A stretch of DNA of 64,000 nt from a virus, in IMG/VR virus record IMGVR_UViG_3300050016_000116, positions 35,645 to 99,644 of that record; one strand, given 5' to 3'. A program made the translations under genes and the position numbers. Position 1 is the stretch's first letter; every line of letters starts with the position of its first letter. Of this stretch, positions 1 to 7,087 are shown piece by piece. The notes beneath the pieces are model-generated. The model made no database searches, was not told the DNA's origin, and worked only from the letters and a program-made list of their open reading frames with translations.

Positions 1-18
1 TGGGGTGAAGGTTCGTGG

Positions 19-24
19 TAGGTT
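19..24 (+). promoter_or_regulatory. -10-like TAGGTT upstream of ParB-like gene
   Basis: TAGGTT preceded by GTGG, followed by a short leader with a GGAGG Shine-Dalgarno (36-40) and ATG at 46. It belongs to the recurrent GTAGnnT family seen before many genes of this window. Promoter role is inferred from position and recurrence. Confidence 0.4.
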
Positions 25-45
25 CTCGGTTCTCTGGAGGCGCAC

Positions 46-741
46 ATGAGGAAGAGGGAAGAGAAGAAGGTCACGGAAGGACCGAGGTTCACGGGAGCCC
101 TTCCCACGCTCACGGCGCTCCCGGTCGTGAAGCCGAATACGTGGAACCCGTTCGCGATGACCCCCTTCATGCGGGAGTCTCTCAAGCACGGGCTCCAGAC
201 GGATGGGTGGCTCTCTTCCCAATCACTTCTCATCTGGGCGTCTGACGAGAAGGGGAAGAGCAAGAACATCATCATCGACGGTGAGCACCGCTGGACGGTG
301 GCTCTGGAGCTGGGCTTCAAGGAAGGTCCGATGGTCTTCCTGCATAAGATCACCGAGGCCGAGGCGAAGAAGCTCACTGCGGCGCTGAACAACAAGCACG
401 GGCGTCCGGACGATGACAAGATGGGTGCTCTGCTCCGCTCCATCCAGTCCGAGGAGGCACCGACTTCGCTGGACGTCGGTATCGAGAATGACCAGCTGAT
501 GAAGCTCCTCGCAGAGCCCAAGATCCCGATGAAGGATCCGGACGGACCGGGTGCCAACGGGAAGCCGGAGTCCCACGATCCTCTCCCTGCGTCCAACGCG
601 AGGATGGTGCAGCTCTACTTCGTGAAGGAGACCCACGAGGAGTTCACGAAGCTCACGCGTGCGCTCGCAGAGAGGTACAACGTGAAGAACACAACCGACG
701 CTGTTCTCGAAGCGTGCCGCCAGGCTTACAAGAAGAAGTAG
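46..741 (+). CDS. ParB/sulfiredoxin-fold protein
   Basis: 231 aa. The N-terminal half has the ParB/Srx signature: residues 78-82 read DGEHR after a hydrophobic strand (IIID), followed by a helix and the segment KKLTAALNNKHGRPDDDK typical of phage ParB-like nuclease-fold proteins. ParB domains bind CTP in partition proteins; phage relatives occur next to DNA-modification genes. The C-terminal part (about residues 160-231) is uncharacterised. The start ATG has GGAGG 6 nt upstream. It ends 4 nt before the dioxygenase gene, so it is probably the first gene of the base-modification operon. Family assignment is good; function is unknown, and a role in targeting or controlling modification is only a guess from context. 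Confidence 0.75.
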   Translation: MRKREEKKVTEGPRFTGALPTLTALPVVKPNTWNPFAMTPFMRESLKHGLQTDGWLSSQSLLIWASDEKGKSKNIIIDGEHRWTVALELGFKEGPMVFLHKITEAEAKKLTAALNNKHGRPDDDKMGALLRSIQSEEAPTSLDVGIENDQLMKLLAEPKIPMKDPDGPGANGKPESHDPLPASNARMVQLYFVKETHEEFTKLTRALAERYNVKNTTDAVLEACRQAYKKK

Positions 742-745
742 CCAC

Positions 746-1621
746 GTGCTCGTCCAGCTTCGCTCCCAGGCTTCCGCAGACGAGGTCAAGAAGCTCATCG
801 CTTCCCGACCCGCACCCGAGCACGCGTCCCTCTTCCTCACGCAAGAGGCGACGATCTACAAGCCGAACGGGGACCGACTTCTGACGCTCGTGCGAGGGGG
901 CATCTCCGAGAAGACCGCGGAGAGAGCGCGACCCTTCTATCACTCCCTCCACACTGTCATGACTCGCAATCGCGGTGCCTACGCTGGCGCCAGAAGGGCT
1001 CGCCCGGTCAGGAGCAACGGTACCCTGTCCAACACCTTTGAGACCGTCCCGGTGCGTTCCTGCATCCTCGGAGCTATGGATCGCTACCCTCGCAATCCCT
1101 TCTGCCGGCAGGCAGCGATCGTCGGGCAAGATCCTGAGGGATGGGAGATCGGACAGGAGCTTGTGCGGGAGGTCTCAGACGTCTTCAAGAGCCACTACCC
1201 CGAGCGGTTCCTCATCCAGCAGGCAATCGCAGAGACCACCCACAAGGACTACATCATCAAGGGCACCCCCTTCACGACCATCACCGTGAACAACACGGTT
1301 CCTGCGGCCTATCACCGCGACGCTGGCGACTTCAAGCCGGGCTTCGGGGTCATGACGGTTCTTCGGCGTGGCATCTACCGAGGGTGTGAGTTGGTCCTCC
1401 CTGCGTTCGGCGTGGCAGTCGACCTCCAGGACCGGGACGTCATCCTGTTCGATGTCCACGAGGTCCACGCCAATCTCCCTTTCATCGCGACGCAGGGGAA
1501 AGAGGTGGAGGATTGGGAAAGGATTAGCATAGTAGCGTATTATAGAGAACGAATGATAGATTGCCTTCCACCTCGGGAAGAGGTTGAGAGGGCGAATAAT
1601 CTACATGGGACGGTTCGATGA
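746..1621 (+). CDS. TET/JBP-family 2-oxoglutarate/Fe(II) dioxygenase (DNA base hydroxylase)
   Basis: 291 aa, GTG start directly after the ParB-like gene. The C-terminal double-stranded beta-helix core shows the TET/JBP pattern: HRD at residues 190-192 (the HxD iron ligands), then GFGVMTVLR, CELVLPAFGVAVDL, the distal DVHEVHAN (H238 or H241) and ERISIVAYYRER with a candidate 2-oxoglutarate-binding Arg. The N-terminal part contains YPRNPFCRQAA, like the DR(S/Y)PR-PYCR segment of phage TET/JBP proteins. Such enzymes oxidise thymine (JBP) or 5-methylcytosine (TET) in DNA. Its neighbours (transferase-fold protein, FAD enzyme, P-loop kinase) fit a pathway that further decorates the hydroxymethyl base. 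Whether T or 5mC is the substrate cannot be told; no C5-cytosine methyltransferase is visible in the window. Confidence 0.85.
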   Translation: MLVQLRSQASADEVKKLIASRPAPEHASLFLTQEATIYKPNGDRLLTLVRGGISEKTAERARPFYHSLHTVMTRNRGAYAGARRARPVRSNGTLSNTFETVPVRSCILGAMDRYPRNPFCRQAAIVGQDPEGWEIGQELVREVSDVFKSHYPERFLIQQAIAETTHKDYIIKGTPFTTITVNNTVPAAYHRDAGDFKPGFGVMTVLRRGIYRGCELVLPAFGVAVDLQDRDVILFDVHEVHANLPFIATQGKEVEDWERISIVAYYRERMIDCLPPREEVERANNLHGTVR

Positions 1622-1709
1622 TCCCGCTGAGTTTTGGAGGAACGTAAAGAAGCGGTCTGGAAGTGATGAGACAACGGCCATTCTTGGGTGCATCTGGGTC
1701 GTTAGATGA
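1605..1709 (+). CDS. small overlapping ORF, possible true N-terminus of the next gene
   Basis: 34 codons starting MGRFDDPAEFWRNVKK, with a GAGAGGG Shine-Dalgarno upstream. The peptide looks like real coding sequence, while the first 14 residues of the overlapping downstream gene do not. Either this is an independent short gene bridging the two neighbours, or a one-base indel separates the original N-terminus (this ORF) from the body of the 1663 gene. Not decidable from one sequence. Confidence 0.4.
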   Translation: MGRFDDPAEFWRNVKKRSGSDETTAILGCIWVVR

Positions 1710-2583
1710 CGACTTCAAGACGTTCGCCAAGGCGCAGATCAAGACAGGAGACCTTGACCCGACCTACTGGCTCCTGAAGCGAGCCTACGCGCGGGAAGGT
1801 CTTACGAAGGACATCGCTCTCTGGCGCACGCTTCTCTACGTGACTTGGTACCACCTCGGGTCATCGGAGAAGATGTGGACCCTTTTCCGATTCCCTCAGA
1901 AGATCCGTGAGCAGTTCGTGAAGGGACTCTCCACGGGAACGGAGCGAAGAGGGTTCAGGGGGAACGTCAACGCGGCTGCGTTCATCAACGACGTCCTGAA
2001 CCGTGCTGCTACTTGCGGGGGAACTCTTCACGGGTGGATTGAACGAGTCGCAGGAGGGCACCTCTGGGCTTTTGGATGGAACAACATTCAGGTTGAGCTG
2101 ATGATGGTGAAGAACGCAGGACCGTGGGCGAGCTACAAGTGGGCTGACCTTCTCAAGAACGTTCACAACTACGACATCACTGCGCCCGATCTCGGAGTCG
2201 GAGGAGGGAGCGCGACAGCGGGACCTATCCCGGGGATGGTTCGGCTCACTGGCAAGGACTGGAAGCAGTGCGCAACGGACATAGGACTTCAGTGCGCGCT
2301 TCTCGATCGCTACGTGGCGGAGGGTGTTCCCTTCTCGGGTCTCGACCAGTTGGAGACGGCGCTCTGCGACTTCAACTCGCTCTGCAAGGGCGGGTACTAC
2401 GTGGGGCACGACATCGACGGGATGATGAGTAATCTGCCTCCGAACAGTCCTCTCTGGCTCTCCCGAGACGTCTTCACCGAGTCAGTGCGCGGTGAGCGCC
2501 AAGGGTGGAACGGGGTTCGGAAGGAGCGGAAGAGCGTCTACAAGAACACGGGGCGAATCATCCTCCCTTGGGAGCAGATGTGA
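1663..2583 (+). CDS. aGPT-pyrophosphorylase-like / amino-acid:DNA transferase-fold protein
   Basis: 306 aa (GTG 1663 or ATG 1666). The centre has AGPWASYKWADLLKN, then a conserved Asp segment and SATAGPIPGMVRL. This matches the pattern of the helical alpha-glutamyl/putrescinyl-thymine pyrophosphorylase superfamily (an AYQ-x-DL helix, Asp, then a GPG...GL loop), which includes the amino-acid:DNA transferases and the helical domain of phage 5-hydroxymethyl-dU DNA kinases. In thymidine-hypermodifying phages these enzymes replace the activated 5-hydroxymethyl (pyro)phosphate by an amino acid or polyamine. The position between a TET/JBP dioxygenase and an FAD enzyme plus kinase supports this. Family membership rests on motif recognition by eye. 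The N-terminus may be misassigned (see the small ORF at 1605). Confidence 0.6.
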   Translation: MMRQRPFLGASGSLDDDFKTFAKAQIKTGDLDPTYWLLKRAYAREGLTKDIALWRTLLYVTWYHLGSSEKMWTLFRFPQKIREQFVKGLSTGTERRGFRGNVNAAAFINDVLNRAATCGGTLHGWIERVAGGHLWAFGWNNIQVELMMVKNAGPWASYKWADLLKNVHNYDITAPDLGVGGGSATAGPIPGMVRLTGKDWKQCATDIGLQCALLDRYVAEGVPFSGLDQLETALCDFNSLCKGGYYVGHDIDGMMSNLPPNSPLWLSRDVFTESVRGERQGWNGVRKERKSVYKNTGRIILPWEQM

Positions 2584-3473
2584 TTCACCTTCAGGGCATG
2601 GGGGTAGTCGGTTCCCTTCTCGCGTGGCAGCTCCTCCAGCGGAAGGTTCCCTTCACGTGGAACGATGCAGAGACCAACATCAACGCGTGGAGCGCCAGCA
2701 CGGGCTGTATCTATCCTTCGGGAGACCCACTCGACACCATTGCCTACAACGTCTGGAAGAATTGGGTAGCCAGTCCTCCGTGGAGGGTACCCGGGATGGT
2801 CGAGACGTCGGGCTACTGGTTCTGCACGAAGTCAGCTCCCAACGGGTTGAAGGGCGGGATCGAGGCTCAGGTGGGACCTCTCCGGCGCTCCACCTTCCCT
2901 GCGATGAACTTCAACGCGCAGGCGTTCGTGGCCATGACCAGGAAGATGTTCGCGATGAAGCGGCTCACGTACTCAGCACCACGCGCAAAGAAGGTCGTGG
3001 TCACGCACGGATTCGGGGAGCGGCTTCACCACTACGTCTGGGGTTGGCATCGGAAGGTGAGGCTTCGCTTCCACGAGGACTTGGTCAACGCGGAGTTCTG
3101 CAAGCGCATGACCATCTCCCTCACGCGCGGGCGGTTCGTCATGGCGTACGCCTATCCCATGCCTGGCTATCCTGAGTGGTACTACGCGGGTTCTGACCGG
3201 GTGGTGCAGAAGACCGCCAAGGAGCTTGAGGTGCTCCCGAAGTATGAGGCGTGGCGCCGCAACTTCACGTCACTCTCGGGTGGGTTGATCGAGATCATGG
3301 AGGAGGGGGGAATCGCGCAGGGGTGGAGACCCGCAGGTCGTCCTGACGATGATGCGATGGTCATGGAACTCACTGGACGGTTCGGGTCAGTGTTGGTCAA
3401 GCCTCAACGAGGGAACGGGGTTCGGCACGCTCCTCTGGTCTGTCGAGCGGTGATGACAGCGTTGGGCTTCTGA
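2580..3473 (+). CDS. FAD-dependent oxidoreductase of the base-modification cassette
   Basis: 297 aa, GTG start at 2580 overlapping the previous stop. The N-terminus is a Rossmann dinucleotide-binding motif, GMGVVG at residues 6-11, followed by LLAWQLL and an acidic residue at the end of strand 2 (FTWND), as in FAD-dependent D-amino-acid-oxidase-like enzymes. The C-terminal region has GVRHAPLVCRAVM, as in the second half of such folds. In phages with 5-aminomethyl-dU, an FAD-dependent lyase removes part of a glycine attached to the base; the gene order here would suit that step. Substrate is unproven; FAD binding is well supported. Confidence 0.7.
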   Translation: MIHLQGMGVVGSLLAWQLLQRKVPFTWNDAETNINAWSASTGCIYPSGDPLDTIAYNVWKNWVASPPWRVPGMVETSGYWFCTKSAPNGLKGGIEAQVGPLRRSTFPAMNFNAQAFVAMTRKMFAMKRLTYSAPRAKKVVVTHGFGERLHHYVWGWHRKVRLRFHEDLVNAEFCKRMTISLTRGRFVMAYAYPMPGYPEWYYAGSDRVVQKTAKELEVLPKYEAWRRNFTSLSGGLIEIMEEGGIAQGWRPAGRPDDDAMVMELTGRFGSVLVKPQRGNGVRHAPLVCRAVMTALGF

Positions 3474-3482
3474 CGGCACTCT
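3472..3482 (+). promoter_or_regulatory. GACGGCACTCT motif, 6 nt before ATG 3489
   Basis: Exact GACGGCACTCT starting in the stop codon of the FAD gene, then 6 nt (CGGGGG) and ATG. No Shine-Dalgarno fits between. ATGACA lies about 18 nt upstream of CACTCT and could be a -35. Recurs at 10 places in the window. Confidence 0.5.
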
Positions 3483-3488
3483 CGGGGG

Positions 3489-4013
3489 ATGAACATGATC
3501 CTCTACGTTGTCGGTGCGCCTGGATGCGGGAAGACCACCCTGGTTCGTCGACTCCTGGAAGCGGACAACTACTTCAACGTTCGACCGAAGTGGACGATCG
3601 GGAACGGGCAGAAGGTCTGCGCAGCGGGGCACTATACGGGTGGAACGTTTGATGGAGCCGACACGGTTCCGTACAACGGGTTTCAGCTGGCGCTCGACTT
3701 CTGGAAGGCGAACCTCATCAACTTCGAGCTGACGATCTTCGATGGGGATCGCTTCAGCGACAAGCGCACGATCGAGTTCTTCCAGTCTCAACCCGTCCAC
3801 CAGCGGGTGATTCACTGCATCGCATCTGCGCAGCTCCTCGCAGAGCGCCGGCAGGAGCGAGGTTCGACTCAGAACCCCTCGTGGATGAAGGGACGGGAGA
3901 CGAAGTCTGAGCGCTTTGCCACTGACCTCTTCTCACCCGAGGACAACCGACTCATTCTCCAGATGCACGAGAAGCCGGAGAACTTGGAGCGGAAGGTGCG
4001 GAAGTGGCTCTGA
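3489..4013 (+). CDS. P-loop kinase, candidate 5-hydroxymethylpyrimidine DNA kinase
   Basis: 174 aa. Residues 9-16 form a Walker A motif (GAPGCGKT) after a hydrophobic strand. TIFDGDRF (around residues 80-87) is a plausible Walker B/substrate Asp region, and LAERRQERG near residue 118 fits the Arg-rich lid of small nucleoside/nucleotide kinases. Phage 5-hydroxymethyl-dU DNA kinases are small P-loop enzymes encoded beside transferase-fold and FAD proteins, which is exactly the setting here. It would phosphorylate the hydroxymethyl group made by the dioxygenase. It has its own motif promoter and leaderless-type start. A general nucleotide kinase role cannot be excluded. Confidence 0.65.
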   Translation: MNMILYVVGAPGCGKTTLVRRLLEADNYFNVRPKWTIGNGQKVCAAGHYTGGTFDGADTVPYNGFQLALDFWKANLINFELTIFDGDRFSDKRTIEFFQSQPVHQRVIHCIASAQLLAERRQERGSTQNPSWMKGRETKSERFATDLFSPEDNRLILQMHEKPENLERKVRKWL

Positions 4014-4417
4014 CCCCTTTCGCCCGATGGTGGCGGAAGGTCCGAGAATCACTTCAGGCGCGGTACTACGAGGGGCCACACCCTCCACGCAGGCTCAATG
4101 AGATCGTCCTAGCGTTTGCCAACGAGCACCCCGCAGCCACACGTCTGGAGTGGGTGACGTTCGCGATCGAGCACGCACGGGAGACCTACCGAACGGGATG
4201 GGTGCGGGGAATGGAGTACACCGAGCGGTCTCCCGAGGAGCGCACGGCAATTCGCACCGCCGATCCCGATGCAGCCGCGGACATGCTTGATCCGGACTGG
4301 AAGTGGCAGCCAGCGATCAACCTGGAGTACGACCCTCACGCGGTCCCCATTGCGCAGCCAGGGGAACGTGAAGCGATCGAGAGAATGTTCACGAAACCGA
4401 AGGAGAAGAAGACATGA
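4004..4417 (+). CDS. hypothetical protein
   Basis: 137 aa, GTG start inside the last codons of the kinase gene (10-nt overlap), so translationally coupled to it. The N-terminus is basic and aromatic (TPFARWWRKVRESLQARYY); the rest is helical with a run WVTFAIEHARETYRTGWVRGMEY, which resembles small phage proteins of the gp-ORF 'TGWxxG' type with no known function. The C-terminus is charged (TKPKEKKT). The ATGA overlap with the next gene indicates one operon. No catalytic motif seen. Confidence 0.7.
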   Translation: MALTPFARWWRKVRESLQARYYEGPHPPRRLNEIVLAFANEHPAATRLEWVTFAIEHARETYRTGWVRGMEYTERSPEERTAIRTADPDAAADMLDPDWKWQPAINLEYDPHAVPIAQPGEREAIERMFTKPKEKKT

Positions 4418-4842
4418 CCGAAGAGACGAAGTGGGATCCGCAGTCGCTCCTGGGCAAGTTCGTGCTCTATGTGCCGGCGAAGTTCATCGGGAGGGTCACC
4501 GACTTCTTCGATGGGACTACGAAGAAGTTCACTTCCCCCATCAACAACCAGCAAGTGAAGGGTCCTGTTCTCCAGATCGATGGGCAGCACCATCTCGTCG
4601 CAGTCGAGTCCTCGTTCATCGAGCTTCAGGAGGGGGAGGCAGCGTTCTTCGCTGCGGTCCAGCAGGCGCTCACCGGAGCGCTCGCAGAGGTCGTGAAGAT
4701 CGGGGCGGAGATGAAGATCCCCCCTCCGACCCTCGCACTCCTCCTCGTAGCCACACTGCGGACGCAGGGCATGGCTTTGGAGGCATTCCACAAGAACGAT
4801 CTCCCCCAGCAGGCACCTCCCGAGACGGCATTCCAGGGGTAA
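4414..4842 (+). CDS. hypothetical protein
   Basis: 142 aa, overlapping its predecessor by ATGA. The first 75 residues look like a beta-rich SH3/KOW-like domain (LLGKFVLYVPAKFIGRVTDFF, GPVLQIDGQHHLVAVESSFIELQ); the rest is helical and Ala-rich. No membrane segment or catalytic motif is visible. It is the last gene before the first palindrome (4849-4870), so it may end the modification operon. Confidence 0.7.
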   Translation: MTEETKWDPQSLLGKFVLYVPAKFIGRVTDFFDGTTKKFTSPINNQQVKGPVLQIDGQHHLVAVESSFIELQEGEAAFFAAVQQALTGALAEVVKIGAEMKIPPPTLALLLVATLRTQGMALEAFHKNDLPQQAPPETAFQG

Positions 4843-4848
4843 GGCGCG

Positions 4849-4870
4849 ATTCGAAAAGCGCTTTTCGAAT
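4849..4870. repeat. palindrome copy 1
   Basis: Perfect 22-bp palindrome with core TTCGAAAAGCGCTTTTCGAA, in the short gap between two genes. It ends 11 nt before ATG 4882, directly 5' of the GGAG ribosome-binding site. Confidence 0.95.
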
Positions 4871-4881
4871 GGAGACCGACC

Positions 4882-5130
4882 ATGGCAGACCTTCCCCCGC
4901 AGAACCCAGGCTTGACCTCCAACGCGGCTCACAACGCGGCTGCTGCGCTCGTGGAGATGTACCGGGGCATCCTCGTGGACAACGAGCGGGAGAAGCAACT
5001 GCTGCGGATCCGGTTGCTGCGTCTGGAGGACGAGATCAAGAACATCAGGACTCTCTACGCGAACGTGGTGGGTGTGCAGCCGAAGGTGAGTGTCGCTGAC
5101 CCGCTACCCGAGGAACCGGAGCACGACTGA
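4882..5130 (+). CDS. hypothetical coiled-coil protein
   Basis: 82 aa, GGAG 8 nt before ATG, start preceded by the palindrome. The sequence is one long amphipathic helix (AALVEMYRGILVDNEREKQLLRIRLLRLEDEIKNIRTLY), likely a dimeric coiled coil, then an acidic tail (PLPEEPEHD). The stop overlaps the next ATG (TGATG). No function recognised. Confidence 0.7.
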   Translation: MADLPPQNPGLTSNAAHNAAAALVEMYRGILVDNEREKQLLRIRLLRLEDEIKNIRTLYANVVGVQPKVSVADPLPEEPEHD

Positions 5131-5489
5131 TGCGCGGCTTCCTCTCCAAGACGTTCCAGGAACAGCTCCGGGTCTTCGACCAGGAGAAGGGGATCGATCA
5201 TCGCCTGGACTTCTGGGTGGAGCAGTTCGGGGGTGGAGCCGGGGCTTGGCTCCTCTGGAACTATCGCAAGCAGATCCACAACGCGGGTGCGGTCGACTTC
5301 CAGATCCCCAGGGAGATCCCCACACCTAACTGGATGCGAGTTGCACTTGAGGCGATCAAGAGACTCCCTTACTGGTCCGTGAATATCGTTGGAGGAACGA
5401 AGGACCCCATGAGGCGCTTCCGAGTTCGCTGGCATCGTCACGGTCACTTCAAACGCAAGCCGTCCCTACCCCCGGAGCAACTCTCATGA
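5130..5489 (+). CDS. hypothetical protein
   Basis: 119 aa, coupled to both neighbours by 1- and 4-nt overlaps. Contains FLSKTFQEQLRVFDQEKG, an aromatic WLLWNYRKQ segment and a basic C-terminus (RWHRHGHFKRK). No family recognised. Its position directly before thyX suggests it is co-transcribed with nucleotide-metabolism genes. Confidence 0.65.
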   Translation: MRGFLSKTFQEQLRVFDQEKGIDHRLDFWVEQFGGGAGAWLLWNYRKQIHNAGAVDFQIPREIPTPNWMRVALEAIKRLPYWSVNIVGGTKDPMRRFRVRWHRHGHFKRKPSLPPEQLS

Positions 5490-7087
5490 CAATGGTGAAT
5501 TATTCGGTTCTTGATCACGGCTACTTGGGACTAGTGGAGAGCTGGGGGAGTGACGAGCGCATCGTGGAGGCGGCGCGCATGTCGACGGGCAAGGGTTTCC
5601 TAGGGTGGGGGCCGAGCACCGTTTGCCAGTGTGGTCGGGAGGTCACTGAAGCCAACGCGCTTGATCATCGCGAGTGCGGCTCACCCACGAAGTTCACGAC
5701 GAGCCCCGGTGACGAGAAGCTCCTTCGCTACCTCTGGGAGAACAAGCACGCGACGCCATTCGAGATGGCGGGGATGACGATCGAGGTGCAGGCGCCCATC
5801 TTCGTCTTCCGGGAGTGGCACCGGCACCGAACGCAATGCCTCGTCGGCGAGACGATGATCGCTTGCGTCTCGCCGAATGGCACGACCTATCAGCGCAGCA
5901 TCAAGAACATCTTCGACCTCAAGTACGGTGGTGTCGAAGACACGCAACCGCGAACGAGGAACGGGACGAGCCGGGGTGGCACGCCCGTCAGACGAGAGGC
6001 GCGGCGGGTGGTCCCGTGGCGCAAGCGTGTTCTGCCCAACTGCCAGGCGCGCGCTCTCCGCGTGCTCAACGAGACGACGGGAGAGTTCGAGACAGCGCCG
6101 ATGGCCGACGTTTGGGAGTCGGGCACGAAGCCCGTCTTCTGCGTGAAGACTGAGACCGGGCGCACCGTCGAGGCGAGCGCTGAGCACCCGTTCTTCACGC
6201 GCGACGGCTGGAAGAAGCTCAAGGAGCTTCGCGTCGGCGATTCGCTTGCTCGCATCGGCGTCGTCGCTACGCGTGAGCGACCGCTCCCTCCGGCGCTCCG
6301 GGCCGGCATCGGCGTGTGGACATCGATGATGAGGGCTCGCCTCATTCGGCAGCCGACGGACTTTTGTTATCTCTGCGAGACGGAGTTCAAGTTCTCGATC
6401 CTCGAACTCGACCACGTCGTGCCGGTGTCGGCGGACCTGTTGCGGGCGCTCGACGCGACGAACCTCCGCCCCATCTGCCCGCGATGCCACAAGAACAAGA
6501 GCGCTGCGGAGCAGCCCTCACGGGAGGGGATGACTCGCCGAGGCGTACGGTGGGAGCGCGTCGTCGAGGTCCGCGAAGTCGGCGACGCGCCTACCTACGA
6601 CATCGAGGTCGACGGGCCGCACCACAACTTCGTCGCCAACGGGCTAGTGGTCCACAACAGCTACAACGAGATGAGCAGTCGCTACATGCCGCTACCGGAC
6701 GTGAACTACATCCCGAGTGTTGAGAGGTTGATGCTCAATTCGAAGACGAACAAGCAGGCGGGGACGGTAAAGGGCTCGGAGGAGATGACTGAGCCGAAGG
6801 CTGGGGCGGTGCGTCATGCGCTGTCGCTCCTCTACGGGGACCAGCAGCGTGCATATGAGGAGTTCCTCAAGTGGGGCGTCCCGAAGGAGCTAGCCCGCGT
6901 CCACCTTCCCGTGGGTCGCTACTCGCGGATGCGCGCGAGCGCGAACCTGCGCAACTGGCTCGCGTTCCTCACGCTCCGGATGGACGAGAAAGCTCAGTGG
7001 GAGATCCGTCAGTACGCGAATGTAGTGGGGGAGATCATCTCTGCACAATTCCCGCGTACGTGGGCACTCTTCTCTGAGAAGCGCTGA
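5486..7087 (+). CDS. thyX: FAD-dependent thymidylate synthase ThyX containing an intein
   Basis: 533-codon precursor. The exteins form a flavin-dependent thymidylate synthase (dUMP to dTMP with methylene-tetrahydrofolate and NADPH). The ThyX signature RHRxxSxNExSxRY is rebuilt when the intein is removed: RHRTQ (residues 113-117) joins SYNEMSSRY. Other ThyX features are the early SDERIVEAARMSTGKG, LRYLWENKHATPFE and the C-terminal VHLPVGRYSRM. The mature protein would be about 259 aa, slightly long because of an insert around residues 45-70 with CQCG...HREC that looks like a zinc-binding loop. It overlaps the next gene by 1 nt. It fits a phage that makes thymidine for its DNA, possibly the base later modified by the 746-4013 cassette. 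Confidence 0.93.
   Translation: MTMVNYSVLDHGYLGLVESWGSDERIVEAARMSTGKGFLGWGPSTVCQCGREVTEANALDHRECGSPTKFTTSPGDEKLLRYLWENKHATPFEMAGMTIEVQAPIFVFREWHRHRTQCLVGETMIACVSPNGTTYQRSIKNIFDLKYGGVEDTQPRTRNGTSRGGTPVRREARRVVPWRKRVLPNCQARALRVLNETTGEFETAPMADVWESGTKPVFCVKTETGRTVEASAEHPFFTRDGWKKLKELRVGDSLARIGVVATRERPLPPALRAGIGVWTSMMRARLIRQPTDFCYLCETEFKFSILELDHVVPVSADLLRALDATNLRPICPRCHKNKSAAEQPSREGMTRRGVRWERVVEVREVGDAPTYDIEVDGPHHNFVANGLVVHNSYNEMSSRYMPLPDVNYIPSVERLMLNSKTNKQAGTVKGSEEMTEPKAGAVRHALSLLYGDQQRAYEEFLKWGVPKELARVHLPVGRYSRMRASANLRNWLAFLTLRMDEKAQWEIRQYANVVGEIISAQFPRTWALFSEKR
5837..6658 (+). mobile_element. intein with HNH homing endonuclease domain inside ThyX
   Basis: 274 aa. It starts with Cys (block A, CLVGETMI), has block B as SAEHPFFTRDGW, block F as TYDIEVDGPHHNFVANG, and ends with VVHN followed by extein Ser (+1). 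All class 1 splicing residues (C1, block B His, HN, S+1) are present, so splicing should work. Between the splicing blocks sits an HNH nuclease (CYLCETEF...LELDHVVPVS...NLRPICPRCHKNK) with paired CxxC zinc ligands. The insertion point is inside the FAD/dUMP-binding signature of ThyX, the kind of highly conserved site inteins choose. Confidence 0.93.
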
